Origin: Fibrobacterota bacterium
Lineage (GTDB): Bacteria; Fibrobacterota; Chitinivibrionia; Chitinivibrionales; Chitinispirillaceae
Reading direction: 5' to 3'
Assembly: GCA_023412475.1 (NCBI GenBank)
Contig: JAEYNR010000006.1
Location: 62,001-126,000, forward strand
DNA: 64,000 nt
Shown: piece by piece, positions 18,464-26,854 of the stretch
Layout of the letters: the number at the start of each line of letters is the position of its first letter
How positions within the stretch are numbered: position 1 is the first letter of the stretch
The notes under the pieces: model-generated
What the model was told of the DNA's origin: nothing
The model's database searches: none
Seen by the model: the letters and a program-made list of their open reading frames with translations, nothing else
Translations under genes and position numbers: made by a program

Positions 18464-19123
18464 ATGGCGGAGTTTAAATCAGCGGCAATTTTTGACCTTG
18501 ATGGCACATTGATACCTCAAACCAGTGCAGAGAAAACGTTCTTATTTTATCTGTTACGCAATGGCATTCTATCTCCTTTGAATCTGCTACAGATGTTTGC
18601 TGCTATCTGGAAAACCAGAGGGAATCTGCATGGCATCACCAGGGTCAATAAAGCATATCTAAGAAATAAAGATGTCCAAAGGCTTCAGAATATAGCCCAA
18701 TTTTATTTTGAACCACGCATTGATGATTTTGTATTCCCACAGATGCAGGATAAGATTAATCAACACCGGGCCAGGGGTGATCTTTTGCTGCTTCTTACAG
18801 GAACTCTTGATTTGATTGCTGCCTGTTTTGTCAGGAAACTTCAGTTACACGGCTATAAGGCTACAACACTGGAAATTTGTGTGGGTAAATATACTGGAAA
18901 TGTTTGTGGAATAATGCCCTATGGTATAGGAAAGTTGGAGGTTCTAAGGGAGTTGAAAAAGGAATACCAATTCGACCCTGCCAGTTCATTTCTTTATGCC
19001 AATGTCTACTCTGATCGTTTTGTGATGAATGCAGTTGAATACCCGGTAGCGGTTAATCCAGATCATAAACTTCGCAAATATGCGAAACGTTTTGATTGGG
19101 AAATCTTTGATGTTAAAAATTAA
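18464..19123 (+). CDS. HAD-superfamily phosphatase, subfamily IB-like
   Basis: The 219 residues show motif I FDLDGTLI (nucleophile and acid Asp), a helical cap (ILSPLNLLQMFAAIW), motif II at LLLLTGT (Thr where many relatives have Ser), a motif III Lys in GIGKLEVL, and a C-terminal NAVEYPVAVNPDHKLRKYA typical of SerB/CicA relatives. Motif IV reads YANVYSDRFVMN, with one fewer Asp than the usual SDSxxD. AGGAG lies 8 bases before the ATG. Many relatives act on phosphoserine or lipid phosphates; the lipid kinase upstream and PlsC across the intergenic gap suggest lipid metabolism, but the substrate is unknown. Confidence 0.8.
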   Translation: MAEFKSAAIFDLDGTLIPQTSAEKTFLFYLLRNGILSPLNLLQMFAAIWKTRGNLHGITRVNKAYLRNKDVQRLQNIAQFYFEPRIDDFVFPQMQDKINQHRARGDLLLLLTGTLDLIAACFVRKLQLHGYKATTLEICVGKYTGNVCGIMPYGIGKLEVLRELKKEYQFDPASSFLYANVYSDRFVMNAVEYPVAVNPDHKLRKYAKRFDWEIFDVKN

Positions 19124-19307
19124 TGAAGTTGTTTTTTTGTTTATTGGCATTTTTTGACAGGTTGAGCCTATCCACAATATCCCTCTTTCGGTATTTTTAC
19201 CCGTTTTGTACAAGAATGACCCATCTACTATTAGTATTTTTTTGGTGTAAAACTGAAAGGACCTGCTAATCTGCCACGATAAAGGCAATATTAGCAAAAC
19301 AAACATA

Positions 19308-19335
19308 TTGGCACAGCCGTTGCTATATATATATT
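19308..19335 (+). promoter_or_regulatory. Promoter of the candidate small RNA
   Basis: TTGGCA (19308-19313) and TATATT (19330-19335), spaced 16 bases, each match the sigma70 consensus at five of six positions. TATTAC at 19332-19337 is an alternative -10 with an 18-base spacer. The predicted transcription start near 19342 falls just before three consecutive hairpins and no coding sequence. Confidence 0.5.
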
Positions 19336-19341
19336 ACAGGT

Positions 19342-19440
19342 GTTATGCCATGAAGAATGGCAGATGTGTGTGATGATGATGGGGTATCAGGCGCAAGCCT
19401 GAGGATAAAGGGAACCGAAAGGTTCCCTTTATTTATTTAT
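19342..19440 (+). ncRNA. Candidate intergenic small RNA, three hairpins and terminator
   Basis: The roughly 98-base stretch holds three consecutive hairpins: a 6-bp stem at 19346-19362 with a GAAGA loop, a 6-bp stem at 19387-19402 with a GCAA tetraloop, and a 12-bp stem at 19405-19432 with a GAAA tetraloop followed by ATTTATTTAT. GNRA loops on two stems suggest selection on RNA structure. A promoter-like pair lies immediately upstream. No known riboswitch consensus was recognised and no gene lies downstream on this strand. It could instead be only the terminator of the HAD gene with chance hairpins. Confidence 0.5.
19405..19440 (+). terminator. Rho-independent terminator
   Basis: A perfect 12-bp stem (19405-19416 with 19421-19432) closed by a GAAA tetraloop is followed by a T-rich tail. 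It would end plus-strand transcription from the aldolase-to-HAD gene run or the candidate small RNA before the convergent plsC. Confidence 0.75.
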
Positions 19441-19458
19441 ACCGAACACTCTCATTAC

Positions 19459-20196
19459 CTATGAAGAATGCTCAATTAAAGACCTTTTTATAATACCATG
19501 AGTTTTTTGGCAGATCTCAGCTTTGGTGGTTTGTGGGGTAACCTCTATTGGGTCGCCGATTTGCAGGTAAATTGTACCGGGGTTAATTCTCATAGATTTT
19601 TTTGGCAACCTCATCACGGCATCTTTGATAGTAAGAGGAACCACCTGAACACCGGCCTTAAGTGCCAAAGCAAAACTCCCCTGCTTAAATTCCCCCAATT
19701 GCCCATCTGAACTCCGTGTGCCTTCAGGAAACAGGATTAATGAAGTATTGAGTTCCTTCAGATGTTCTACTGCTTTTTCCAGGGAACTTCTGGCCTTCCT
19801 GGGATTCGATCTGTCTATGAGGATATGCCCCATAGACCAGATTCCCCACCCGAAAAAAGGAATCATGAAAAGTTCTTTTTTGGCGATGAAACTTACATAG
19901 TGTTTCAACCCTGCTATAATTACCGGAATATCGAGTGCACTCTGATGATTGGAGATAAAAACGTATCTTCTGGTTATATCCAGCTTCTCCAGGCCATCCA
20001 CCACAACCCTAACTCCCCCCATCCACAGGAGATGAACTGTCCATAGCTTACCAATTAATCTGGATATAGATGGAGCAAACAGGTTGAAAATGATACATCC
20101 CGTACTGTAAGTAACCGCACTTAAAATAACCCATAGCAGAAAAATTGGTATCCGGATCACATCAACAAAGCTCAGGCTGCATTTTTCCCTATCCAT
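19459..20196 (-). CDS. plsC: 1-acyl-sn-glycerol-3-phosphate acyltransferase (PlsC family)
   Basis: PlsC adds the second acyl chain to lysophosphatidic acid at the inner membrane. The 245 residues contain an N-terminal hydrophobic segment (PIFLLWVILSAVTYSTGCII), block I NHQSALD (NHxxxxD), block II around GHILIDRSNPRKAR, block III FPEGTRS, and block IV VPLTI. It starts inside the 3' end of dnaE (25-base overlap), with AAAGGA 6 bases upstream of the ATG, so it is the last gene of the dnaE operon. Confidence 0.93.
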   Translation of the reverse strand: MDREKCSLSFVDVIRIPIFLLWVILSAVTYSTGCIIFNLFAPSISRLIGKLWTVHLLWMGGVRVVVDGLEKLDITRRYVFISNHQSALDIPVIIAGLKHYVSFIAKKELFMIPFFGWGIWSMGHILIDRSNPRKARSSLEKAVEHLKELNTSLILFPEGTRSSDGQLGEFKQGSFALALKAGVQVVPLTIKDAVMRLPKKSMRINPGTIYLQIGDPIEVTPQTTKAEICQKTHGIIKRSLIEHSS

Positions 20197-23100
20197 ACAT
20201 TATCCTTTCCAATTTTTGCGCGCAGCTCCTTAATTATCTCTGGTGCAGCACTCACTTTGAGATTTTTAGCACGAATTCTACACTCATTCTGGTCCTCTGT
20301 TATCAAATGTATGATCAGAGAGCATCCACCTTTCATATTTTTACACTGTTTGTAAATATCTTGAATAAAATCCTTTTCCAAAGCCTTGGTTTTAAGCTTA
20401 ATATGGACGCTGCGAGCTACTTTTTCCCTACTCTCTGCAAGAGTGATACAGTTTTCCACCCTCAGCTTTGGTTTGTCTTCACCATCACGTTTGCTTATCA
20501 GACCATGGATCAGGACCATATTGTCTACAGCCAGCAGATGACTGAATTTCTCATAAGCATCACTGAATACAAGAAGCTCAATCGATCCTTCAAACTCTTC
20601 AAGTTCCAGAAACGCCATAACCCTGCCATCACGCTGAGTGTGGGTTTTAAGGCTGGTGATAAGCCCTCCCACCGTGACAGGAGTAGAGTCTTTTATTTCG
20701 GCTAAGGGCTCTGTTTTTAATGAGATGGTTGAAAAACCTCTTATTTCATCTTTGTAGCGGTCTAGTGGGTGACCACTTATATAAAAACCTAAAATTTCTT
20801 TTTCACGTTGCAATAGCTGATTATATGGCCATGGCGGGGTATCTGGTAATGATGGTTCAGGTATTGCAATATCAGCAGCATTATCAGAGCTGGCAAAAAG
20901 ACTTTCAAAGAGATTAACCTGCCCTGAGAGCTTTTCTTTTTGTAATCTTCCCCCATATTCAATCGCCATATCTATGCTTTCAAAGAGTTGTGCTCTTGTA
21001 CCCTGAAGACAATCAAGGGCTCCGGCACAGATAAGCGATTCCAGACATTTTTTGTTTACAACTCTCAAATCTGCAGATTTGGCCAGATCAAATATCGAAC
21101 TGAATTTACTTTTTTTTGAGCGGGCTTCAATAATTGATTCACCACCCTTGCCTACATTCTTTATCGCCCCCATTCCCAAGCGAATATTTCCGTTATCAAT
21201 ACTGCATTCGATATCACTGGAATTTACATCTGGTGGAAGAATCTTTATGCCCATCCGTTCTGCTTCGTTTTTCATTACAAGAAAGCTGTCCTGGTTTCCT
21301 ATCCAGGAAGTCAGGTTAGCGGTCATATATTCCAGAGGATAATGAGCTTTCAGGTAGGCAGCCTGATAGGAAACATGTGCATAAACGGTAGCATGAGCCT
21401 TGTTAAATCCATACTCTGCAAATTTAGCCATCAAATCAAAGACATCTTTGGCAATTTTTGAATTAATACCTTTGGCCACTGCCCCATCCACAAATTTTTT
21501 CCCCATCTCTTCCATGACATCGGCCTTTTTCTTTCCCATAGCTTTACGCAACACATCGGCTTGTCCCAGAGTAAAACCGCCCATTTTTTGAGCGATACGC
21601 ATGACCTGTTCCTGATAGATAATGACCCCGTAGGTAACATCAAGAATCTCAGCAAGCATGGGGTGAAGGTACACTACTTTTTCTTTTCCATGTTTGCGGT
21701 GGATATAAGTATCGATATTATCCATAGGTCCGGGTCGATATAGGGCTGTCATTGCTATGAGATCTTCTACACAGGTTGGTTTGAGTTTACGAAGATATTC
21801 CTGCATGCCATTTGACTCAAACTGAAATACTCCGGTAGTCTCTCCTTTGCCAAAGAGTTCATAGGCTTGGGGATCTTCATCCTGAAGCTTCCACAAATCA
21901 ATTTTTGTATTGTGATATTTCTGTATAAGCCTTAGAGTTTCCTGCAGAACAGTCAAGGTGCGAAGCCCAAGAAAGTCCATTTTGATGAGGCCTACTTTTT
22001 CCACATAATTCATATCGAATTGGGTCATCACTACATCGGCACCCGGTTGTTTAAAAAGTGGAGCCCAGCTTACGACTTCAGCGGGTGCAATAATTACTCC
22101 CCCGGCATGCATTCCGGCCTGCCTGCAGAGACCCTCAAGTACTCCAGCATGGCGGAAAAGTTCAGTGTATTGGGGGTTATTCTTTATAACAGTAACCAGT
22201 TCATTATTTGCAGCGAGAGATTTTTCAAGGTTTTTTTCGTTCACCATCGAGGACAGCCGGTTTGAATCTGCGACCGAAATTCCCATCACCCTGGCAACAT
22301 CCTTTACCACCATTTTAGCTTTCATTCTGCCAAAATTAATAATCTGACAGACTGCATCCCGACCGTATTTCTGGATAACATAATCTATAACTTTGTAACG
22401 ATCGCGATCTGCAAAATCGATATCAGCATCAGGCATAGAAATGCGCTCAGGATTGAGAAAACGTTCAAAGATCAAATCGAATTTGATAGGATCAACACTG
22501 GTAATACCAATAACAAAAGCGACCAGGCTTCCAGCCGCAGAACCTCTGCACCCAACCATAACCCCCATTTTCTGTGCTGCTATGACAAAATCGCGCACAA
22601 TGAGGAAATACCCGGCAAAACCCATAGAGCAGATTATCTGCAGCTCATAATTAAGCCGCTCCTCTAATACCGGTGTGATTTCTACATATTTTTCTTTGAG
22701 TCCCATTCTGGCAAGAGCTGATAGATATTCTTCGGGATTAGAAAAGCCCTGAGGGACTTCTGGGACTGGAAGCTGAGGTTTGGCTTTTATCGAAACATTG
22801 CACCTTTCAGCAATATCAACGGTATTACTCAGAGCTTCTGGTATTTCAGGGAACAGAGCCGCCATCTCTTCTGCCGATTTATAATAAAGCTGGTCTGTAG
22901 GGAAACGAAATCTTTTGGGATCACTCAGAGTGGTACCGGTCTGAATACATAGAAGCAGATCATGTGATTGAGCATCTTCCTTGCAAAGATAGTGTGCATC
23001 ATTAGCCACGATAAATGGTACTCCCATCTCGCGGCCCAGACAGATCATCTCATTGAAGGCTATTTTTTCATCCTCCATACCATGATTCTGGAGTTCCAGG

Positions 23101-23621
23101 TAGAAGTTACCTTCACCGAAGATCGACAGATATTCCTCTATAATGGTCTTTGCCTGTTGGCGATTCCCTTGGAGTAACGCCCTTGGAATAGCGCCTGCAA
23201 CGCATGCAGATGTGGCGATCAGCCCTTCACTGCACTCTCTGAGAATCTCAATATCGATACGGGGTTTATAATAGAAACCCTCTTTGTAACCCACGCTGCT
23301 TAAACGCATCAGATTTTTCCATCCGACATTGTTTTGAGCCAATAAAATCAGATGATAATAGGAAAATTCATCCTTAATGGTGCTTTTTTCAAAACGCGAC
23401 TTAGGAGCAAGATACGCCTCCAGACCAAGAACCGGTTTAACTGCAGATGCGTTGCATATCTCGAAAAATTCAACAGCCCCAAACAAACCGCCATGATCAG
23501 TCAAAGCAACCGCTGGCATACCATACTCAACAGTCTTTTTAACCAGGTCCCTTATCCTTATTGCTCCATCCAAAAAACTGTACTCTGTATGATTGTGGAG
23601 ATGTACAAATTTACCATTCAT
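20172..23621 (-). CDS. dnaE: DNA polymerase III alpha subunit
   Basis: The 1149-residue DnaE is the replicative polymerase catalytic subunit. It begins with a PHP domain (FVHLHNHTEYSFLDGAIR, then VALTDHG), followed by the C-family polymerase palm with PDADIDFADRDR (catalytic Asp residues), GRMKAKMVVKDVAR and HAGGVIIAP, then fingers (MTALYRPGPMDNI, GVIIYQEQVMRIAQ, FNKAHATVYA), a tandem HhH region and a C-terminal OB fold (TPVTVGGLITSLK). There is no fused exonuclease domain, as usual for DnaE1. It follows the helicase-C-like gene with a TAATG stop/start overlap and overlaps plsC. Confidence 0.98.
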   Translation of the reverse strand: MNGKFVHLHNHTEYSFLDGAIRIRDLVKKTVEYGMPAVALTDHGGLFGAVEFFEICNASAVKPVLGLEAYLAPKSRFEKSTIKDEFSYYHLILLAQNNVGWKNLMRLSSVGYKEGFYYKPRIDIEILRECSEGLIATSACVAGAIPRALLQGNRQQAKTIIEEYLSIFGEGNFYLELQNHGMEDEKIAFNEMICLGREMGVPFIVANDAHYLCKEDAQSHDLLLCIQTGTTLSDPKRFRFPTDQLYYKSAEEMAALFPEIPEALSNTVDIAERCNVSIKAKPQLPVPEVPQGFSNPEEYLSALARMGLKEKYVEITPVLEERLNYELQIICSMGFAGYFLIVRDFVIAAQKMGVMVGCRGSAAGSLVAFVIGITSVDPIKFDLIFERFLNPERISMPDADIDFADRDRYKVIDYVIQKYGRDAVCQIINFGRMKAKMVVKDVARVMGISVADSNRLSSMVNEKNLEKSLAANNELVTVIKNNPQYTELFRHAGVLEGLCRQAGMHAGGVIIAPAEVVSWAPLFKQPGADVVMTQFDMNYVEKVGLIKMDFLGLRTLTVLQETLRLIQKYHNTKIDLWKLQDEDPQAYELFGKGETTGVFQFESNGMQEYLRKLKPTCVEDLIAMTALYRPGPMDNIDTYIHRKHGKEKVVYLHPMLAEILDVTYGVIIYQEQVMRIAQKMGGFTLGQADVLRKAMGKKKADVMEEMGKKFVDGAVAKGINSKIAKDVFDLMAKFAEYGFNKAHATVYAHVSYQAAYLKAHYPLEYMTANLTSWIGNQDSFLVMKNEAERMGIKILPPDVNSSDIECSIDNGNIRLGMGAIKNVGKGGESIIEARSKKSKFSSIFDLAKSADLRVVNKKCLESLICAGALDCLQGTRAQLFESIDMAIEYGGRLQKEKLSGQVNLFESLFASSDNAADIAIPEPSLPDTPPWPYNQLLQREKEILGFYISGHPLDRYKDEIRGFSTISLKTEPLAEIKDSTPVTVGGLITSLKTHTQRDGRVMAFLELEEFEGSIELLVFSDAYEKFSHLLAVDNMVLIHGLISKRDGEDKPKLRVENCITLAESREKVARSVHIKLKTKALEKDFIQDIYKQCKNMKGGCSLIIHLITEDQNECRIRAKNLKVSAAPEIIKELRAKIGKDNVWIGKNAA

Positions 23622-25414
23622 TATTGTATAACCCCGATTTTGCGAATTTTTCTGAGGTAAAACATTTTTTTTGATTTTGTGCGGGCAACCTCGCCCTCAA
23701 ATGCAGGATCAATCCCCTTTTGAAAAGAGAGCGGCTTCACTGTATAAATTCCCTGTTTTAAATAAGGACTTCCCTCATAATCAAAACTGACTACTCCTCC
23801 GGTCAGTATTGCATAATCAATTACATGAACAATCTCACTGGTGTCCAGAACCTTCAGTTCGCTGCCATATTTGGTTCCCCTCATAGGAGAAGGGAGCTGT
23901 TCTATGGGTTTCTCAACTTCTGTAACAGGGGTCCAGACAGTAAGCGGAGTTACAGTTTCCTGGGAGATCAGCTCTATTGATTCAGCAGATTTATCCTGAC
24001 CTGGCATGCGGGTATCAAAACCCAGATTCTGCAGAATCTCTCTTACCTTGTCTTCGCTTCCCTTTTTAATTCTGAAAACCGCATGTGCTTTGACAGGCTC
24101 AAGAAAAGACCTGATCGGCTCGTATGAATTGATCTGCATGGTCACTTTTTCATCACTGGAAACCAGCATATTTTGATCTGTTATGTATAAACGTAAAAAT
24201 TCCCGAATCCATTCACGAACCGTTTCCAGCACGTTCAACGGTGCCTTCCAGTCACTTAGTCTTTCAAGTATCTGAGCAGGATCAACTCCGCGAGAACAAC
24301 TGTTCAGTATGACCTGTTTACTGATCTTTCCCCAGTAAACCCGATCAAATGATTGCAGCAACCCCAGTTCATTAAAACGGAACAGCGCTGCCGGATCGAC
24401 CTCCTGGGGTATTATGGTCGAGAAATTCGGCATTACTATTATTTCCTGTTTCTTCTTCTCAACGGACTTTTTTCCTGTATGCCTCGATTTACTAAATACG
24501 ATCTCCCCACCCCTGTGCTGCAGATCAATAAGGCCACCAAACCAGAGCGCATACAAAGCGTCAATAGCTTCCTGTTGATCCTGTTCAGGAAATGTTGTGC
24601 AAGAGATCCAGTTATTGTTCGATTCAATAAGGGCCAAGATCAATTCACGATTCCAACCACCAGAATAATCAAAGCAAAATAACTCGATATCATAAAGTCT
24701 GTCTGATATCTGCTCTGTCAGCCACATGGAAAACACCGGTAAAACCAGACGATAATCGGATTCTGTTTCAATTACTATTTTTTTCTTCTTAAGATATGAT
24801 AAGGCAACAGAATACACGTACTCACTTTTCTTAGCCTTCAAAGCAACACCTGTACTGACCAGCTTCTTTAGAAGATCCACTGATGCTCTGTTGAGGCCAC
24901 CATTTCGCTTTTTAACGATACTACCTTGAAAACATAACCCTGCAATTGTTGCAATGTCATTTAAAACTCTCCAGGGCAATGTCTCTGATGGCGGAGGCAC
25001 TTGCTCCACATCCGATTCTTTATGCAGGACTTTGATCAATTCCGGCCGCAAATGCTTCTCAAACTGTTTAAAACCAAATACTCTCACTTTTCCATCATTT
25101 GATACGGCTGCATAGGTAAGAAAAGTAAGCAGAAGAGGATCATCAAACGGGTTGAGTGTTTTAAGGGTTACTCCATGATCTCCACTAAGATAGACCTGCG
25201 CACAGCGGTACTGCAAATCGGAAGGCAACTGCAGATACTTCTTGTATAAAGCTTCCGGGGTGCCAAATTTTCTTACAGCATCCTCAATCATACCGGATGA
25301 GATGATTTTTCTTGGCCCCTCTGAGCCCTTCAGGAAATGTTCAATTACCCACTGGGATGGAAGCCTCTTTATATAATCGGTAAAATTCAGAGAATCAGGT
25401 CTATTCACCTTCAT
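23621..25414 (-). CDS. XPB/Ssl2-like helicase C-terminal-domain protein
   Basis: The 597 residues contain no helicase motor motifs (no GKT Walker A, no DExx). The region at about 335-420 (FSTIIPQEVDPAALFRFNEL then VILNSCSRGVDPAQILERL) matches the Helicase_C_3/XPB-Ssl2-like family pattern as I recall it. The N-terminal third is helical and SAP/winged-helix-like. The C-terminus (VIDYAILTGGVVSFDYEGS to KSKKMFYLRKI) resembles a WYL domain, which often binds nucleic-acid ligands. Function is unknown; a DNA-linked role is suggested by its place directly before dnaE, with coupled translation. No good ribosome-binding site precedes the ATG. Confidence 0.72.
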   Translation of the reverse strand: MKVNRPDSLNFTDYIKRLPSQWVIEHFLKGSEGPRKIISSGMIEDAVRKFGTPEALYKKYLQLPSDLQYRCAQVYLSGDHGVTLKTLNPFDDPLLLTFLTYAAVSNDGKVRVFGFKQFEKHLRPELIKVLHKESDVEQVPPPSETLPWRVLNDIATIAGLCFQGSIVKKRNGGLNRASVDLLKKLVSTGVALKAKKSEYVYSVALSYLKKKKIVIETESDYRLVLPVFSMWLTEQISDRLYDIELFCFDYSGGWNRELILALIESNNNWISCTTFPEQDQQEAIDALYALWFGGLIDLQHRGGEIVFSKSRHTGKKSVEKKKQEIIVMPNFSTIIPQEVDPAALFRFNELGLLQSFDRVYWGKISKQVILNSCSRGVDPAQILERLSDWKAPLNVLETVREWIREFLRLYITDQNMLVSSDEKVTMQINSYEPIRSFLEPVKAHAVFRIKKGSEDKVREILQNLGFDTRMPGQDKSAESIELISQETVTPLTVWTPVTEVEKPIEQLPSPMRGTKYGSELKVLDTSEIVHVIDYAILTGGVVSFDYEGSPYLKQGIYTVKPLSFQKGIDPAFEGEVARTKSKKMFYLRKIRKIGVIQ

Positions 25415-25668
25415 TTTTTTGTATCAATCGTCTTTACATAATTCATTTAGTTTCAGTGTTTAAAAATAAATGTCGGCACTTTAAAAAACGTGTTTCATTT
25501 AAATTGCCGATAATTCCCTCAATTTTGCTGTAGCCCAATTAAAACAGTACGTAAAATTCGGTTCTAACGTTTGCAGGATGGTTCTCACAAGCACTATATT
25601 CTACATTTCAGCAGAATAATCTCTAAAAAAGATAAGTTTCTGCAACTTTTTTATAGGAGCATAAAATC

Positions 25669-25935
25669 ATGGTAGATAAAGAATTGCTAAATATTCTTTG
25701 CTGTCCTGAAACTAAACAGGATCTGGTATTAGCCGACCAACAACTTATCGATAGGATAAACCAGTTGATAAAAAAAGGTGTTTTAAAGAACAGAGCCGGT
25801 GAACTGATCAGAGAACCTATCGATGCAGGCCTAATAAGAGAAGACCGCAAGTATCTCTACCCTATCAGAGAGGACATTCCTATTCTTCTTATAGATGAAT
25901 CTATCCTCATTGAGGATATCGAGTTCAAGTCCTAA
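25669..25935 (+). CDS. Trm112-like small protein (UPF0434 type)
   Basis: The 88 residues begin DKELLNILCCPETKQDL and end with YLYPIREDIPILLIDESI, the hallmark bracket of the Trm112/YcaR family. An insertion of about 25 residues (LIDRINQLIKKGVLKNRAGE) makes it longer than the usual 60. In other organisms Trm112 activates methyltransferases; bacterial relatives are uncharacterised. AGGAG stands upstream of the ATG. It is a single-gene unit. Confidence 0.85.
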   Translation: MVDKELLNILCCPETKQDLVLADQQLIDRINQLIKKGVLKNRAGELIREPIDAGLIREDRKYLYPIREDIPILLIDESILIEDIEFKS

Positions 25936-26007
25936 ATTCAGATTAGAGCTGGATAAAAGCAATTTCTTTATTCTGGTTCTTCCTTTAGATATTTCTTTCA
26001 GATTATA

Positions 26008-26040
26008 TCTGATTAGATATTGCTTGAATATTATTATTCC
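26008..26040 (+). repeat. Dispersed repeat segment, shared with 48830-48860
   Basis: Both sites read TCTGATTAGATATTG followed by a near-identical AATATTA and TTCC ending, differing by two substitutions and a short gap. Together with the 26076-26117 element it makes the trm112-CBM9 gap a mosaic of dispersed repeats. Confidence 0.5.
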
Positions 26041-26075
26041 GGCAATTTATTATTCAGTTATCTAACTTAGAAGGA

Positions 26076-26117
26076 AATCACAATTCTTAAATCCTGAATA
26101 AATTCCAATTTACAAAA
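26076..26117 (+). repeat. Dispersed AT-rich repeat, copy 2
   Basis: It matches the reverse complement of 25-66 at 39 of 42 positions. It lies in the gap between the Trm112-like gene and the CBM9-like gene. Confidence 0.6.
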
Positions 26118-26184
26118 TCCGAAATTATAATCACAAGAAATTTCTATTGATCCGATCTGGGCTTATTTGCCTTTTTTCTGCTTT

Positions 26185-26826
26185 TTATGGTTTGTTTTCT
26201 GCAATCTGATTCCGTGTATTTTTTTTTCTCAGGCTTTGCTCACGAATCCTTGCATTTATTAAAAGATAAATAGAAATCAGAGCTAATATTAAAGCAGCCC
26301 GGAAAATTAATGACATTATTGATGCACTCTCCACTTTTTGGTTTTTGGTCCCGGATATCTGCAGTTGCGATAAAGAATCTCCGCAGTCGCTCTTTCCAGT
26401 CAGAAACAATCTGTAATCGCCGGTACTGTCCAGATCAATAAGCCTCCATGGAATTAGCCACTCAAAAGAGACTATTCTCTGACTATTAAAAAGCTTACGA
26501 TCGATCTTGTAAATGCTGCTCTCTGAGGAGGGGATTTTTAGCTCTATAGGTTCTTTGTTTGAAACTTGTTTGAAAGAAAATGTCCAGGATGAGCAACTCA
26601 TAGTACTTTCCGAACGAATGTAGCCTGCCAACCCTTCGTTTGTAGCGATTGCATCAACATACCACAAGCGATCCTTATTTTTCCAGGTATAAGCAGATTG
26701 GGCATTCCATTCCAATAAAAATCCATCCAGTTGGATTCCCCGCCCAAAACGATTCACAATAATTGAATGCCCAGTATCCGGATCAACAGTTGACATAAGA
26801 ACACTTATCATTATTAATTGAAGCAT
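26185..26826 (-). CDS. Exported CBM9-like domain protein with C-terminal membrane anchor
   Basis: The 213-residue protein has a short hydrophobic N-terminus (LQLIMISVLM), then a region starting IQLDGFLLEWNAQSAY, the typical entry of family 9 carbohydrate-binding/DOMON-like beta-sandwiches. A single membrane helix at about 170-190 (IMSLIFRAALILALISIYLL) and a Lys/Arg-rich cytoplasmic tail (REQSLRKKNTRNQ) follow. GAGGA lies 6 bases before the ATG. It is the last gene of a three-gene envelope unit with PEGA and formylglycine-fold proteins. A ligand-binding role on the outer face of the inner membrane is inferred. Confidence 0.65.
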   Translation of the reverse strand: MLQLIMISVLMSTVDPDTGHSIIVNRFGRGIQLDGFLLEWNAQSAYTWKNKDRLWYVDAIATNEGLAGYIRSESTMSCSSWTFSFKQVSNKEPIELKIPSSESSIYKIDRKLFNSQRIVSFEWLIPWRLIDLDSTGDYRLFLTGKSDCGDSLSQLQISGTKNQKVESASIMSLIFRAALILALISIYLLINARIREQSLRKKNTRNQIAENKP

Positions 26827-26854
26827 AATTTTTCCTCAGAAACTCTTTTGTCGT

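Noticed and set aside
20145..20705. 186-codon plus-strand ORF inside plsC/dnaE
   Set aside because: It is antisense to two clearly conserved genes and shows no family features.
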